From contig CAWEME010000001.1 of the NCBI GenBank assembly GCA_963810055.1, positions 62,001 to 126,000 on the forward strand: a stretch of DNA of 64,000 nt, given 5' to 3'. Below the pieces are notes generated by a model that saw only the letters and a program-made list of their open reading frames with translations, made no database searches and was not told the DNA's origin. This document shows, piece by piece, positions 36,555-43,979 of the stretch. How positions within the stretch are numbered: the first letter of the stretch is position 1; every line of letters starts with the position of its first letter. This DNA is from REEB95 sp963810055. GTDB taxonomy: Bacteria > Pseudomonadota > Alphaproteobacteria > ATCC43930 > CGMCC-115725. Position numbers and translations under genes: made by a program.

Positions 36555-36566
36555 TGTTAACTAATG
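36541..36566. promoter_or_regulatory. Candidate MarR operator: overlapping inverted repeats
   Basis: ACAAT-N7-ATTGT (36541-36557) and CATT-N7-AATG (36552-36566) overlap each other and the MarR start codon, with TTGTTAACTAA between. MarR sites are usually short palindromes in such divergent gaps. Binding is inferred, not shown. Confidence 0.4.
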
Positions 36567-36664
36567 CGCCATCAAGAACAACTCGTCAAGCGCGACGGTA
36601 TGCTGCGGCTATTGTGCGCTCCGGCAATCTTGGGGAGGATCGGTCTTGGGAGAATCATGACGCG

Positions 36665-37312
36665 ATGCTGAAGCTTCACGGCTATTTCCGCTCCTCGGCG
36701 GCGTTCCGCGTGCGCATCGCGCTCAATCTCAAGGGCTTGGCCTATGAGCAGGCCTTCGTCCATCTGCGCAAGAACGAGCAGCGCGCGCAGGGATACCTGG
36801 CGCGGAATCCTCAGGGGTTGGTGCCGCTACTGGAAGAAGACGGCCGGGAGCTGATCCAATCCCTCGCCATCATCGAATATCTCGACGAGACTCACCCCCA
36901 ACCCCCGCTGTTGCCCAAACATGCCACCGATAAGGCGCGGGTGCGCGCGATATCCCAGATCATCGCTTGCGACATCCATCCCTTGGATAATCTGCGTGTG
37001 CTGCGCTACCTGGCGAAGCCGCTGGGTCATGACGCAAAGGCCGTCGAGGAATGGTTCAATCATTGGATCAGGCTCGGCTTCGAGGCGATCGAGCCGATGC
37101 TGGCTCAAGACAAGCTCAGCGGGAGATTTTGCCACGGCGACAATCCTGGCCTGGCCGACATCTGCCTGGTGCCGCAGGTGTTCAACGCCCAGCGTTATCC
37201 GAGCTTCGATTTGAAGCCTTATCTGGCGATTTTGCGCGTGTTCGAGAATTGCATGAAGCTCGAAGCCTTCGCGCGCGCGCGGCCCGAGCAGCAGCCAGAT
37301 TTCGAGAAATAG
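36665..37312 (+). CDS. maiA: Maleylacetoacetate isomerase (zeta-class GST)
   Basis: 215 residues from ATG 36665. The zeta-class glutathione motif appears as YFRSSAAFRVRIALNLKGL, followed by NPQGLVPLLEEDGRELIQSLAIIEYLDE and GDNPGLADICLVPQVFNAQRY. It isomerises maleylacetoacetate in tyrosine/homogentisate breakdown. No hmgA or fumarylacetoacetase gene adjoins, so the assignment rests on sequence. In the first motif the usual Cys/Trp positions are Ala/Phe; a different zeta-like substrate is possible. Confidence 0.87.
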   Translation: MLKLHGYFRSSAAFRVRIALNLKGLAYEQAFVHLRKNEQRAQGYLARNPQGLVPLLEEDGRELIQSLAIIEYLDETHPQPPLLPKHATDKARVRAISQIIACDIHPLDNLRVLRYLAKPLGHDAKAVEEWFNHWIRLGFEAIEPMLAQDKLSGRFCHGDNPGLADICLVPQVFNAQRYPSFDLKPYLAILRVFENCMKLEAFARARPEQQPDFEK

Positions 37313-37329
37313 CGGCGGCGGCGAAGACC

Positions 37330-37638
37330 TTATTTCTTCTTGGAAGCTTTGGCGTCGATCACGCCCATGATGTCGCTTTCCTTCATGATCATCAGCTCCT
37401 CGCCGTCGATCTTGACCTCGGTGCCGGACCACTTGCCAAACAGCACCCGGTAGCCCGCCTTGACGTCGAGCGGATGGAGCTTGCCGTCGTCGCCGCGCGC
37501 GCCCGGCCCGGCCGCGATGATCTCGCCCTCCATGGGCTTTTCCTTGGCGGTGTCGGGGATGATGATGCCGCCGGCGGTCTTGGTTTCCTCCTCCAGGCGC
37601 CGCACCAGAACGCGGTCATGCAAGGGACGGAATTTCAT
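37330..37638 (-). CDS. groES: Co-chaperonin GroES, without adjacent groEL
   Basis: 102 residues: MKFRPLHDRVLVRRLEEE, the mobile loop TKTAGGIIIPDTAKEKP that binds GroEL, VKAGYRVLFGKWSGTEVKIDGEELMIMKESDIMGVI and an extra basic tail KASKKK. It has an AAGGAG ribosome site and lies downstream of tRNA-Val on the same strand. The 3' side runs into the convergent maiA gene, so groEL is not in this operon. No CIRCE (HrcA) repeat is seen upstream. This may be a second groES copy or a split groESL. Confidence 0.95.
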   Translation of the reverse strand: MKFRPLHDRVLVRRLEEETKTAGGIIIPDTAKEKPMEGEIIAAGPGARGDDGKLHPLDVKAGYRVLFGKWSGTEVKIDGEELMIMKESDIMGVIDAKASKKK

Positions 37639-37658
37639 GCGTTTCTCCTTAGGCTCGC

Positions 37659-37691
37659 TTGAGGGTCGGTTGAAGGTCGCTTGAGGGTCGC
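37659..37691. repeat. Three 11-base tandem units upstream of groES
   Basis: TTGAGGGTCGG, TTGAAGGTCGC and TTGAGGGTCGC lie head to tail between the tRNA gene and groES, in the groES leader. They are near-identical and could be a replication slippage product or a transcript structure. Confidence 0.6.
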
Positions 37692-37722
37692 TAAAGGGGC
37701 TGTTTCAGCTCCGTTGGGCGAA

Positions 37723-37797
37723 TGGTGGGCGCTGCAGGGATTGAACCTGCGACCCCACCCGTGTGAAGGGTGTGCTCTCCCGCTGAGCTAAGCGCCC
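37723..37797 (-). tRNA. tRNA-Val (anticodon CAC)
   Basis: The minus strand folds as a full cloverleaf: acceptor GGGCGCT pairs with AGCGCCC, D-arm with AGCTCAGCGGGAGAGC, anticodon loop TTCACAC in an ACCC/GGGT stem (anticodon CAC), T-arm GCAGGTTCAATCCCTGC. The CCA end is encoded (37723-37725). It reads GUG valine codons and shares orientation with groES. Confidence 0.97.
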
Positions 37798-37884
37798 GTA
37801 GGAGGCTGGATTTAGGCCGCGCGCCCAACTCTGTCAAGGAATGGGCCCCTGTCAAGGAAGCGGGGTTTGGTTATGCTATAGTCG

Positions 37885-37899
37885 TTCACGATTCGTGAA
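37885..37899. promoter_or_regulatory. Perfect 15-base palindrome upstream of glmU
   Basis: TTCACGA-T-TCGTGAA lies 61 bases before the glmU start, just downstream of a TATGCTATAGT segment (37873-37883) that could be an extended -10. A direct repeat CTGTCAAGGAA lies further upstream (37831-37841 and 37849-37859). It could be a repressor site for amino-sugar synthesis. The inner TCACG/CGTGA arms recur in two hairpins at 61.6 and 61.9 kb. Confidence 0.45.
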
Positions 37900-37960
37900 T
37901 TGGCCTTAAGCATTCTACCGTGAGAGTTTAGCCCTCCAACCGCCCCGACCAGCCAACGCC

Positions 37961-39433
37961 ATGCCAACCGCTCCCATCGCAGCCCTGGTCCTTGCCGCCG
38001 GCAAGGGCACCCGCATGAAATCCGCCCGGCCCAAGGTGATGCACCAGGTGGCCAACCGGCCGATGGTGACGCATGTGCTGGCCGCGGTGGCCCAGTTGAA
38101 GCCCGCCCGCACCATCGTGGTGGTGGCCCCGGGCATGGACGACGTGGCCCAAGCCGTGGCCCCGGCCGAGGTCGCGGTGCAAACCAAGCAGCGCGGCACC
38201 GGCGACGCGGTGGCGGCGGCCAGGAAGCAGTTGGGCCAATTCAAGGGCGACGTGCTGGTGGTCTATGGCGACGCGCCCTTGGTCACGCGCGACACCCTTG
38301 CCATACTCCTGAACGAGCACCGCCGCCATCCCGAGGCGGCGCTGGTGGTTTTGGGCATGCGGCTCAACCGCGGCGGGCCTTATGGCCGGCTGCTGCTGGC
38401 GCCGGACGGTTCGCTCGACCGCATCGTCGAGGCGGTGGACGCCACCGAGGCCGAGCGCGCCATCACCCTGTGCAATTCGGGCGTCATGCTGGCCGACGGG
38501 CCTTCGCTGTTCGGCCTGGTCGCCGGGCTCGGCAACGCCAACGCCAAGGGCGAGTATTACCTGACCGACATCGTCGCGCTGGCGCGCGCGCGCGGCCTGA
38601 TCTGCCGCGCCGCCGAAGGCCCCTCCGAGGAATTGCTCGGGGTTAACAGCCCGGGCGAGCTGGCCGCGGCCGAAGCCCACATGCAGAAACGCCTGCGCGC
38701 CCAGATCATGGCGGCGGGGGTGACGCTGGTCTCGCCCGACACGGTCTATCTCAGCGCCGATACGCGCATCGGCCCCGACACGGTGGTGGGACCGTTCGTG
38801 GTGTTCGGGCCGGGGGTGAAGGTGGGCGCGGGCGTGACCATCCCGGCCTTCTGCCACATCGTGGGATCGACCATCGGCGACCGCGCGGTGATCGGGCCTT
38901 TCGCCCGGCTGCGTCCGGGAGCCGCGCTGTCCGAGGACGTGCATATCGGCAATTTCGTCGAGGTCAAGAATTCGCGCCTGGCCAAGGGCGTGAAGGCCAA
39001 TCACCTGGCCTATCTCGGCGACGCTGCGGTGGGCGAGGGGAGCAATATCGGCGCCGGATCCATCACCTGCAATTTCGACGGCATCGAGAAATTCCGCACG
39101 ACCATCGGCAAGAACGTGTTCGTCGGCACCAACGCATCCCTGGTCGCGCCCTTGACCATCGGACCGGGCGCGATGATCGCCGCCGGCAGCGTCATCACCA
39201 AGAACGTGCCGGGCGACGCGCTGGCGCTGGGCCGCGCCCATCAGGAAACCAAGCCGGGCCTCGCCCGGAAATGGCGCGCGCAACGCAAGGCCGCGATCGC
39301 CGCCAAGGCCAAATCGGCCAAGAAAAACCGCCGGCCAAGAAACCCGCGTCCAAGAAGAAGACTGCTCCCAAGAAGAAGGGACGGCGATGAGCGGTGCGGC
39401 TTCATGTCCTTCGACAAGCTCAGGACGAGGTGA
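37961..39433 (+). CDS. glmU: Bifunctional GlmU (GlcNAc-1-P uridyltransferase / GlcN-1-P acetyltransferase)
   Basis: Makes UDP-GlcNAc. N-terminal pyrophosphorylase domain begins IAALVLAAGKGTRMKSARPKVMHQVANRPM; C-terminal left-handed beta-helix is visible as hexapeptide runs (IGPDTVVGPFVVFGPGVKVG, VKNSRLAKGVKANHLAYLGDA, GAGSITCNFDGIEKFRTTIG). The frame as written runs to 39433, giving an Arg/Pro-rich tail. In another frame the tail is Lys/Ala/Pro-rich (KKPASKKKTAPKKKGRR) and stops at 39390; a missing A in the A-run at 39321-39326 would join them. The second version is more plausible. The as-written C-terminus also runs into a dispersed repeat. Confidence 0.93.
   Translation: MPTAPIAALVLAAGKGTRMKSARPKVMHQVANRPMVTHVLAAVAQLKPARTIVVVAPGMDDVAQAVAPAEVAVQTKQRGTGDAVAAARKQLGQFKGDVLVVYGDAPLVTRDTLAILLNEHRRHPEAALVVLGMRLNRGGPYGRLLLAPDGSLDRIVEAVDATEAERAITLCNSGVMLADGPSLFGLVAGLGNANAKGEYYLTDIVALARARGLICRAAEGPSEELLGVNSPGELAAAEAHMQKRLRAQIMAAGVTLVSPDTVYLSADTRIGPDTVVGPFVVFGPGVKVGAGVTIPAFCHIVGSTIGDRAVIGPFARLRPGAALSEDVHIGNFVEVKNSRLAKGVKANHLAYLGDAAVGEGSNIGAGSITCNFDGIEKFRTTIGKNVFVGTNASLVAPLTIGPGAMIAAGSVITKNVPGDALALGRAHQETKPGLARKWRAQRKAAIAAKAKSAKKNRRPRNPRPRRRLLPRRRDGDERCGFMSFDKLRTR
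39407..39430 (+). repeat. Dispersed REP-like repeat, copy 1
   Basis: Core TTCGACAAGCTCAGGA within a 24-base unit at the 3' end of glmU. Direct copies are at 39460-39483 and 43918-43941 and an inverted copy at 39511-39534. Such units are scattered in intergenic DNA of many proteobacteria. Confidence 0.8.
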
Positions 39434-39459
39434 GTTTGTTCGGCGGCTTTTGTCCTTCG

Positions 39460-39483
39460 TCCTTCGACAAGCTCAGGACGAGG
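39460..39483 (+). repeat. Dispersed REP-like repeat, copy 2
   Basis: Identical over 24 bases to copy 1 at 39407-39430, 53 bases downstream of it. It lies in the glmU-glmS gap. Confidence 0.8.
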
Positions 39484-39510
39484 AACATTTCTTTATGCCA
39501 TCACGGTTTT

Positions 39511-39534
39511 CCTCATGCTGAGCCTGTCGAAGCA
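39511..39534 (-). repeat. Dispersed REP-like repeat, inverted copy 3
   Basis: The same unit in reverse orientation with a few mismatches (CTGAGCCTGTCGAAG core). With copy 2 it forms a potential long hairpin just before the glmS start. Confidence 0.7.
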
Positions 39535-39584
39535 CGCAGGGCGCTCATGCAGCGCCTTGAAGGCATGACGAGCATGGCGCGCTG

Positions 39585-41408
39585 ATGTGCGGCATCGTCG
39601 GCATCATCGGCCGGGGCGAGGCGGCGCCGCTGCTGATCGAAGGGCTCAAGCGGCTGGAATACCGCGGTTACGATTCGGCCGGCATCGCCACGCTGGTGGA
39701 CGGCAAGATCGAACGCCGCCGCGCCGAGGGCAAGCTGGAGAAGCTGGCCAAGCGGCTCGAAAAGGAGCCGGTGCACGGCGCTATCGGCATCGGCCACACG
39801 CGCTGGGCCACCCATGGCGCGCCCAACGAGACCAACGCCCACCCCATCGCCACCGAGCGCGTCGCCGTGGTGCATAACGGCATCATCGAGAATTACCAGG
39901 AGCTGAAGGCCGAGCTGGCGCAGGCCGGCTACAAATTCGAGACCCAGACCGACACCGAGGCGGTGGCGCTGCTGCTGACGCGCTACCTGAAGGAAGGTCT
40001 GCGCCCGCGCGAGGCGGTGTTAAAGGCGCTGGGGCGTCTGCACGGCGCCTTCGCGCTGGTGATGCTGTTCGCGGGCGAACCCAACCTGCTGATCTGCGCC
40101 CGGCGCGGCAGCCCGCTCGCCATCGGCTATGGCGAGGGCGAGATGTATGTGGGCTCGGACGCGCTCGCCTTGGCGCCGCTCACTTCCAACCTGGTTTATC
40201 TGGAGGAAGGCGATTGGGCGGTGGTGACCGGCAACGGCGCCGCCATCTATGACAGCGACGGCAAGGATGTAGAACGGGCGATCAAGAAAACCGCGTTGTC
40301 GGGCGCGCTCATCGGCAAGGGCGATTATCCGCATTTCATGAAGAAGGAGATCTTCGAGCAGCCGGCGGTGATCGGCGACACGCTGCGCTCGCTCATCAAC
40401 CCGGCGACGCGCGCGGTGCACTTACCGTCTCTGCCATTTGAACTTTCCAAGATCGAGCGCGTCACCATCATCGCCTGCGGCACCTCGTTCAACGCCGGAC
40501 TGATCGCCAAATATTGGCTCGAGAAACTGGCGCGGGTGGCGGTGGAGGTCGATATCGCCTCGGAGTTCCGCTACCGCGCGGCCGACATGCCGCATGGCGG
40601 CTTGGCGCTGTTCATCTCGCAATCGGGCGAGACCGCCGACACGCTGGCCGCCTTGCGTTACGCCAAGAAGCAGAAGCAGCACGTGCTGGCCATCGTCAAC
40701 CAGCCGGAAAGCTCGATGGCGCGCGAGGCCCATGCCGTGTTCGCGACCCATGCCGGGCCGGAGATCGGCGTCGCCTCGACCAAGGCGTTCACGACGCAAC
40801 TGGTGGTGCTCGCCTGCCTCGCCATTGCGCATGCGCGGGCACGCGGCAAAATCACGGGGAAACGCGAGGGCGAGCTGACCGTGGCCTTGACCGAAGTGCC
40901 GGAACGGGCGAGCGAGGTCTTGAACCACGACCAGAACATCCAAAGCATCGCCCAGGCCATGGCCGAGACCCGCGACGTGATCTATCTCGGGCGCGGGACC
41001 TCCTATCCGCTGGCGCTCGAAGGCGCGTTGAAGCTCAAGGAGATCTCCTACATCCACGCCGAGGGTTACGCCGCCGGCGAGATGAAACACGGGCCGATCG
41101 CGCTGATCGACGACAACGTGCCCATCGTCGTGATCGCCCCCTCCGACGATCTGTTCGACAAGACGCTCTCGAATGTTCAGGAAGTTCTGGCGCGCGGCGG
41201 CAAGGTGGTGATGATCTCCGACCGCAAGGGCCTCGACCGGCTCGACGGCCAGTTGGCCTACGGCATCGAAGTGCCGGCATGCGATGCGTTCGTGGCGCCG
41301 CTCCTCTACGCGATCCCGGTGCAGCTCCTCGCCTATCACGTGGCGGTGCAGAAAGGCACCGACGTGGACCAGCCCAGGAATTTGGCCAAGAGCGTGACGG
41401 TGGAGTAG
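39585..41408 (+). CDS. glmS: Glutamine--fructose-6-phosphate aminotransferase (isomerizing)
   Basis: 607 residues; first committed step to UDP-GlcNAc. The N-terminal glutaminase starts MCGIVGIIGRGEA with Cys2 as nucleophile, then EYRGYDSAG and HTRWATHGAPNETNAHPI. The two SIS sugar-isomerase domains follow (IACGTSFNAGLIAKYW, ISQSGETADTLAALR, STKAFTTQLVVL, GRGTSYPLALEGALKLKEISYIHAEGYAAGEMKHG) and the tail ends NLAKSVTVE. It follows glmU by about 150-195 bases of repeat-containing DNA. No glmS ribozyme is expected or seen. Confidence 0.97.
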   Translation: MCGIVGIIGRGEAAPLLIEGLKRLEYRGYDSAGIATLVDGKIERRRAEGKLEKLAKRLEKEPVHGAIGIGHTRWATHGAPNETNAHPIATERVAVVHNGIIENYQELKAELAQAGYKFETQTDTEAVALLLTRYLKEGLRPREAVLKALGRLHGAFALVMLFAGEPNLLICARRGSPLAIGYGEGEMYVGSDALALAPLTSNLVYLEEGDWAVVTGNGAAIYDSDGKDVERAIKKTALSGALIGKGDYPHFMKKEIFEQPAVIGDTLRSLINPATRAVHLPSLPFELSKIERVTIIACGTSFNAGLIAKYWLEKLARVAVEVDIASEFRYRAADMPHGGLALFISQSGETADTLAALRYAKKQKQHVLAIVNQPESSMAREAHAVFATHAGPEIGVASTKAFTTQLVVLACLAIAHARARGKITGKREGELTVALTEVPERASEVLNHDQNIQSIAQAMAETRDVIYLGRGTSYPLALEGALKLKEISYIHAEGYAAGEMKHGPIALIDDNVPIVVIAPSDDLFDKTLSNVQEVLARGGKVVMISDRKGLDRLDGQLAYGIEVPACDAFVAPLLYAIPVQLLAYHVAVQKGTDVDQPRNLAKSVTVE

Positions 41409-41412
41409 GGGG

Positions 41413-41823
41413 CTAGTTCTTACCCAGGAAACGGCGCAGACGCGAAATCACCCGTGCGGTATTCTTGGTCTCACATTCCCATATCACCAGCGCTTTCCAT
41501 CCGGCACTTTTCAATTGAGCTAGATTTTCCATATCTCGTTCTACATTGCGCGCGAGCTTGGGCTTCCAATAGCCGGTATTCGAGCCAGGAACACGCCCTT
41601 CGCGGCATCCGGTGTGCTGATGCCAGAAACATCCATGAACAAAGATCACCTTATGGCGTGATGGAAAAACAATATCCGGCTTGCCGGGCAAATCCTTGCG
41701 GTGCAAACGAAAGCGATATCCCAAACCATGAACCATGCGTCTGATATTCACTTCAGGCGCCATGTTCTTGCTTTTAATCTGCCGCATATTCTGCGAGCGG
41801 CGCTTAGATGATAGGCGGTCCAT
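41413..41823 (-). CDS. vsr: Very short patch repair endonuclease Vsr
   Basis: 136 residues. Nicks 5' of T in T:G mismatches that arise when 5-methylcytosine deaminates. RSQNMRQIKSKNMAPEVNIRR starts the family pattern; the catalytic D50 is in PGKPDIVF, H63 in FVHGCFWHQH (61-70), and zinc-type Cys/His follow in TGCREG. It ends WECETKNTARVISRLRRFLGKN. It is directly joined to the restriction endonuclease gene (TAA/ATG, no gap), so it belongs to the same system and protects the methylase target sites from mutation. Confidence 0.93.
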   Translation of the reverse strand: MDRLSSKRRSQNMRQIKSKNMAPEVNIRRMVHGLGYRFRLHRKDLPGKPDIVFPSRHKVIFVHGCFWHQHTGCREGRVPGSNTGYWKPKLARNVERDMENLAQLKSAGWKALVIWECETKNTARVISRLRRFLGKN

Positions 41824-42711
41824 TTAATCAATGTGCCTTGCTTCCCGAAGAAGCTGAATCTCTGATCGCGACCGCGGCGTGTATGAGATGAACTCGTCCG
41901 GCCCGATTGAGCCAAGACCGAGTTTTGCAATGAGTTTCCGGTCGGCGCGTCCCCATAGTATCGCGATTCCCTGCGGCGCAAGAATATCTCGCGCACCACC
42001 ATTCCGGCGGATGCGCTTCATGTAATCGTCTTGCTGTGCTACGGCCTGAACGATGAGCCGAGAGACAGGGGTTTTCTGAATCGCCTTGAAAAGCTCGGCC
42101 AGCCGCAGCGTGCCGCCTCCCGCGCCCATGATTTTCTTCCGCTGCTTGAGCGGCATAATCTCCCAAAAATTCCTTGGGTATGGATGGTCCTTGAGAATCC
42201 ACCAGACGTTTGCAAGCCCAGCAGCCGAGAATCCAGCCTTAGCATCCCGGTTGCGGCCAGGATTCAGATAATTCTCATGGGCCACAATGATGCCAAAGGA
42301 GCATGTCGCGGTCTTCTCGTTCTCTTTGATGAGGAGGCAGGGATGCCCGAAAGCCTCCATGGGAATTGTCCAATTGCCCCCCATCGTGTTCTTGATGTCC
42401 GTATCTATGCCATCGATAGCCAAATCCAACATTTGGCCCTTCGGCAAGCCAAGATGCGCGCGGAGCAGTATTTCGATCTTCGTACCGAGGTAGGTCTTCT
42501 CCGTCTTTTCCGTATCTGACAACGTGAATCGATTTGTACGCGGCGCATCGATCACCTCATCAATGCCTTTCCGGATGATTTGAGGGATTTCTTGTTTAAG
42601 CCGTGCCATACCGCCTGCTGCCCTGACCAGTGCATCAACAAGCGGCCGTAAGAGCGGGTAGTCGGGGTGAGACGACAGTAGAGGAGCGCTGGGCACGCCC
42701 CACTTTGACAC
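41824..42711 (-). CDS. NaeI-like type II restriction endonuclease
   Basis: 295 residues, started at GTG 42711. It resembles NaeI (compared from memory): TEKTYLGTKIEI with E80; a D-x-K pair at D105-I-K107 in DGIDTDIKNTMGGNW; GHPCLLI; VAQQDDYMKRIRRNGGARDIL and PQGIAILWGRADRK, equivalent to the NaeI C-terminal DNA-binding (Topo) domain. NaeI cuts GCC^GGC and needs two sites; the same specificity is predicted but not proved. The gene lies between its methylase (30 bases) and vsr. Codon use is more AT-rich than the flanking host genes, suggesting transfer. Confidence 0.85.
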   Translation of the reverse strand: MSKWGVPSAPLLSSHPDYPLLRPLVDALVRAAGGMARLKQEIPQIIRKGIDEVIDAPRTNRFTLSDTEKTEKTYLGTKIEILLRAHLGLPKGQMLDLAIDGIDTDIKNTMGGNWTIPMEAFGHPCLLIKENEKTATCSFGIIVAHENYLNPGRNRDAKAGFSAAGLANVWWILKDHPYPRNFWEIMPLKQRKKIMGAGGGTLRLAELFKAIQKTPVSRLIVQAVAQQDDYMKRIRRNGGARDILAPQGIAILWGRADRKLIAKLGLGSIGPDEFISYTPRSRSEIQLLREARHID

Positions 42712-42741
42712 TCTCTAGCGATTCGTCTCAACCCGTTCTGA

Positions 42742-43668
42742 TTAGGCCAGACATGCCTTAACCGCTTTCGCCACATTGTATGCGAGCCGGACCGGAAGCG
42801 CATTTCCAACTTGGCGGTAAGCGTGTGTCTTGGCCCCAGCAAATTTCCAATCATCGGGGAAAGTTTGGAGGCGCGCCACCATCGCTATTGTCAGGCGCGG
42901 CATTCCGGTAAATTCAGGTGCAGGCGATTCATTGGCCAAGCCAAGTCCGTCAACGCCGAGTGCGGCCCACTCACGGCGGGCGCGGGTCGGGCCGAGATCG
43001 GGGCCGCCATGCTTATGTGAGCCGCCAACAATGGTAGGCGCTGGAGACATGGCGCCCTTGATCCATGCTGCCGCGCCGCGCCAGCCCCGTTCACTCATGA
43101 GGTCGCCAATCGCCATTCCTACGGCCGGAGCTGGTCCTTCCGTTGCAATCGGCCATCGCAGCGGCGCTGTTGCACCGCGCCGGAGGGCGACGAGGAAAAC
43201 CCGGAAGCGAGTTTGCGGCACGCCGAAATTTGCCGCATTGAACGCGGTCCAATGAGCATCAAAGCCCATCCCGTCTAAAATTTTGTCGATTTTTGCGCGG
43301 AACGGGGTGAAGCGCTCAGTAAGAATCCCGCGCACATTTTCGATCAAAACCGCGCGCGGGCGCACATCTTTTACAATCTTCAACATGGAGGGGAACATGT
43401 CGCGGTCGTCATCAGCGCCCAATTGCTTGCCAGCGATCGAAAATGGCGGGCAGGGAAGACCACCGGACAGCAAATCAACATCGCGCCAATAGGCAGAATC
43501 AAACCGCCGGATATCGGCCTCGATCACGTTCCAGTATGGCCGGTTGCGCCGCAGGGTCGCACAAGCATGGGGGTCATTATCGAGCAAAGCAGCATGTGAA
43601 AATCCCGCTTGCTCAAGCCCGAGCGCGGCACCGCCGCCGCCGGCGCATAATTCCAAAGCTGTGAGCAT
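42742..43668 (-). CDS. DNA (cytosine-5) methyltransferase of the NaeI-like system
   Basis: 308 residues with motif I ALELCAGGGGAALGLEQAGF, motif IV LSGGLPCPPFSIAG with catalytic Cys73, motif VI VLIENVRG (E110-N-V), motif VIII NFGVPQTRFRVFLV, and motif X RQVGNALPVRLAYNVAKAV. A short variable region after motif VIII should read the target. Because it shares an operon with the NaeI-like nuclease it should protect the same site. A T:G repair gene next to a 5mC methylase is expected. Confidence 0.93.
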   Translation of the reverse strand: MLTALELCAGGGGAALGLEQAGFSHAALLDNDPHACATLRRNRPYWNVIEADIRRFDSAYWRDVDLLSGGLPCPPFSIAGKQLGADDDRDMFPSMLKIVKDVRPRAVLIENVRGILTERFTPFRAKIDKILDGMGFDAHWTAFNAANFGVPQTRFRVFLVALRRGATAPLRWPIATEGPAPAVGMAIGDLMSERGWRGAAAWIKGAMSPAPTIVGGSHKHGGPDLGPTRARREWAALGVDGLGLANESPAPEFTGMPRLTIAMVARLQTFPDDWKFAGAKTHAYRQVGNALPVRLAYNVAKAVKACLA

Positions 43669-43979
43669 GTTTCTTCTCCCCTGTCCGCGATAGCTATGGC
43701 GACGAGTTGCCGATTTCGGAATTCAGCATATCGCCCGCATCCCCCGCTGGCGGCGTGACCCAAGCCCAGTAGGGAAACTTAATAGACGCAAATGCAGCCT
43801 TGGCGCCATCGCGACTCGCCAACTGAGTTCTTGACTAGTCCGGATCAAACTAGTACAAAACAGGAACGCTTACAAGTCCGTTTAGAGCCTGATTTTCAGG
43901 CCTGATTCGTGGCCCCATCCTTCGACAAGCTCAGGATGAGGGCACCAAACGATATCCCCAACCTGCCACGAGACCTCCT
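43669..43979. other. Intergenic region upstream of the restriction-modification operon
   Basis: 311 bases with no convincing gene. It holds two self-palindromic ACTAGT hexamers exactly 15 bases apart (43834-43839 and 43849-43854), a GCCTGA-TTT-TCAGGC hairpin (43887-43901), and REP-like copy 4. One or both promoters of the flanking divergent genes must lie here. The paired ACTAGT boxes could be an operator for the methylase, by analogy with controller-protein sites, but no controller gene is seen. Confidence 0.45.
43918..43941 (+). repeat. Dispersed REP-like repeat, copy 4
   Basis: Same unit as at 39407-39430 with one mismatch (GGATG for GGACG), 39 bases before the terminase-like gene. Its presence beside the restriction system suggests a recombination-prone spot. 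Confidence 0.75.

Noticed and set aside
37659..37691. CRISPR array
   Set aside because: Only three contiguous 11-base units without spacers and no cas genes; it is a short tandem repeat.
37639..37722. CIRCE/HrcA operator before groES
   Set aside because: The TTAGCACTC-N9-GAGTGCTAA pattern is absent; the tandem 11-base units do not resemble it.
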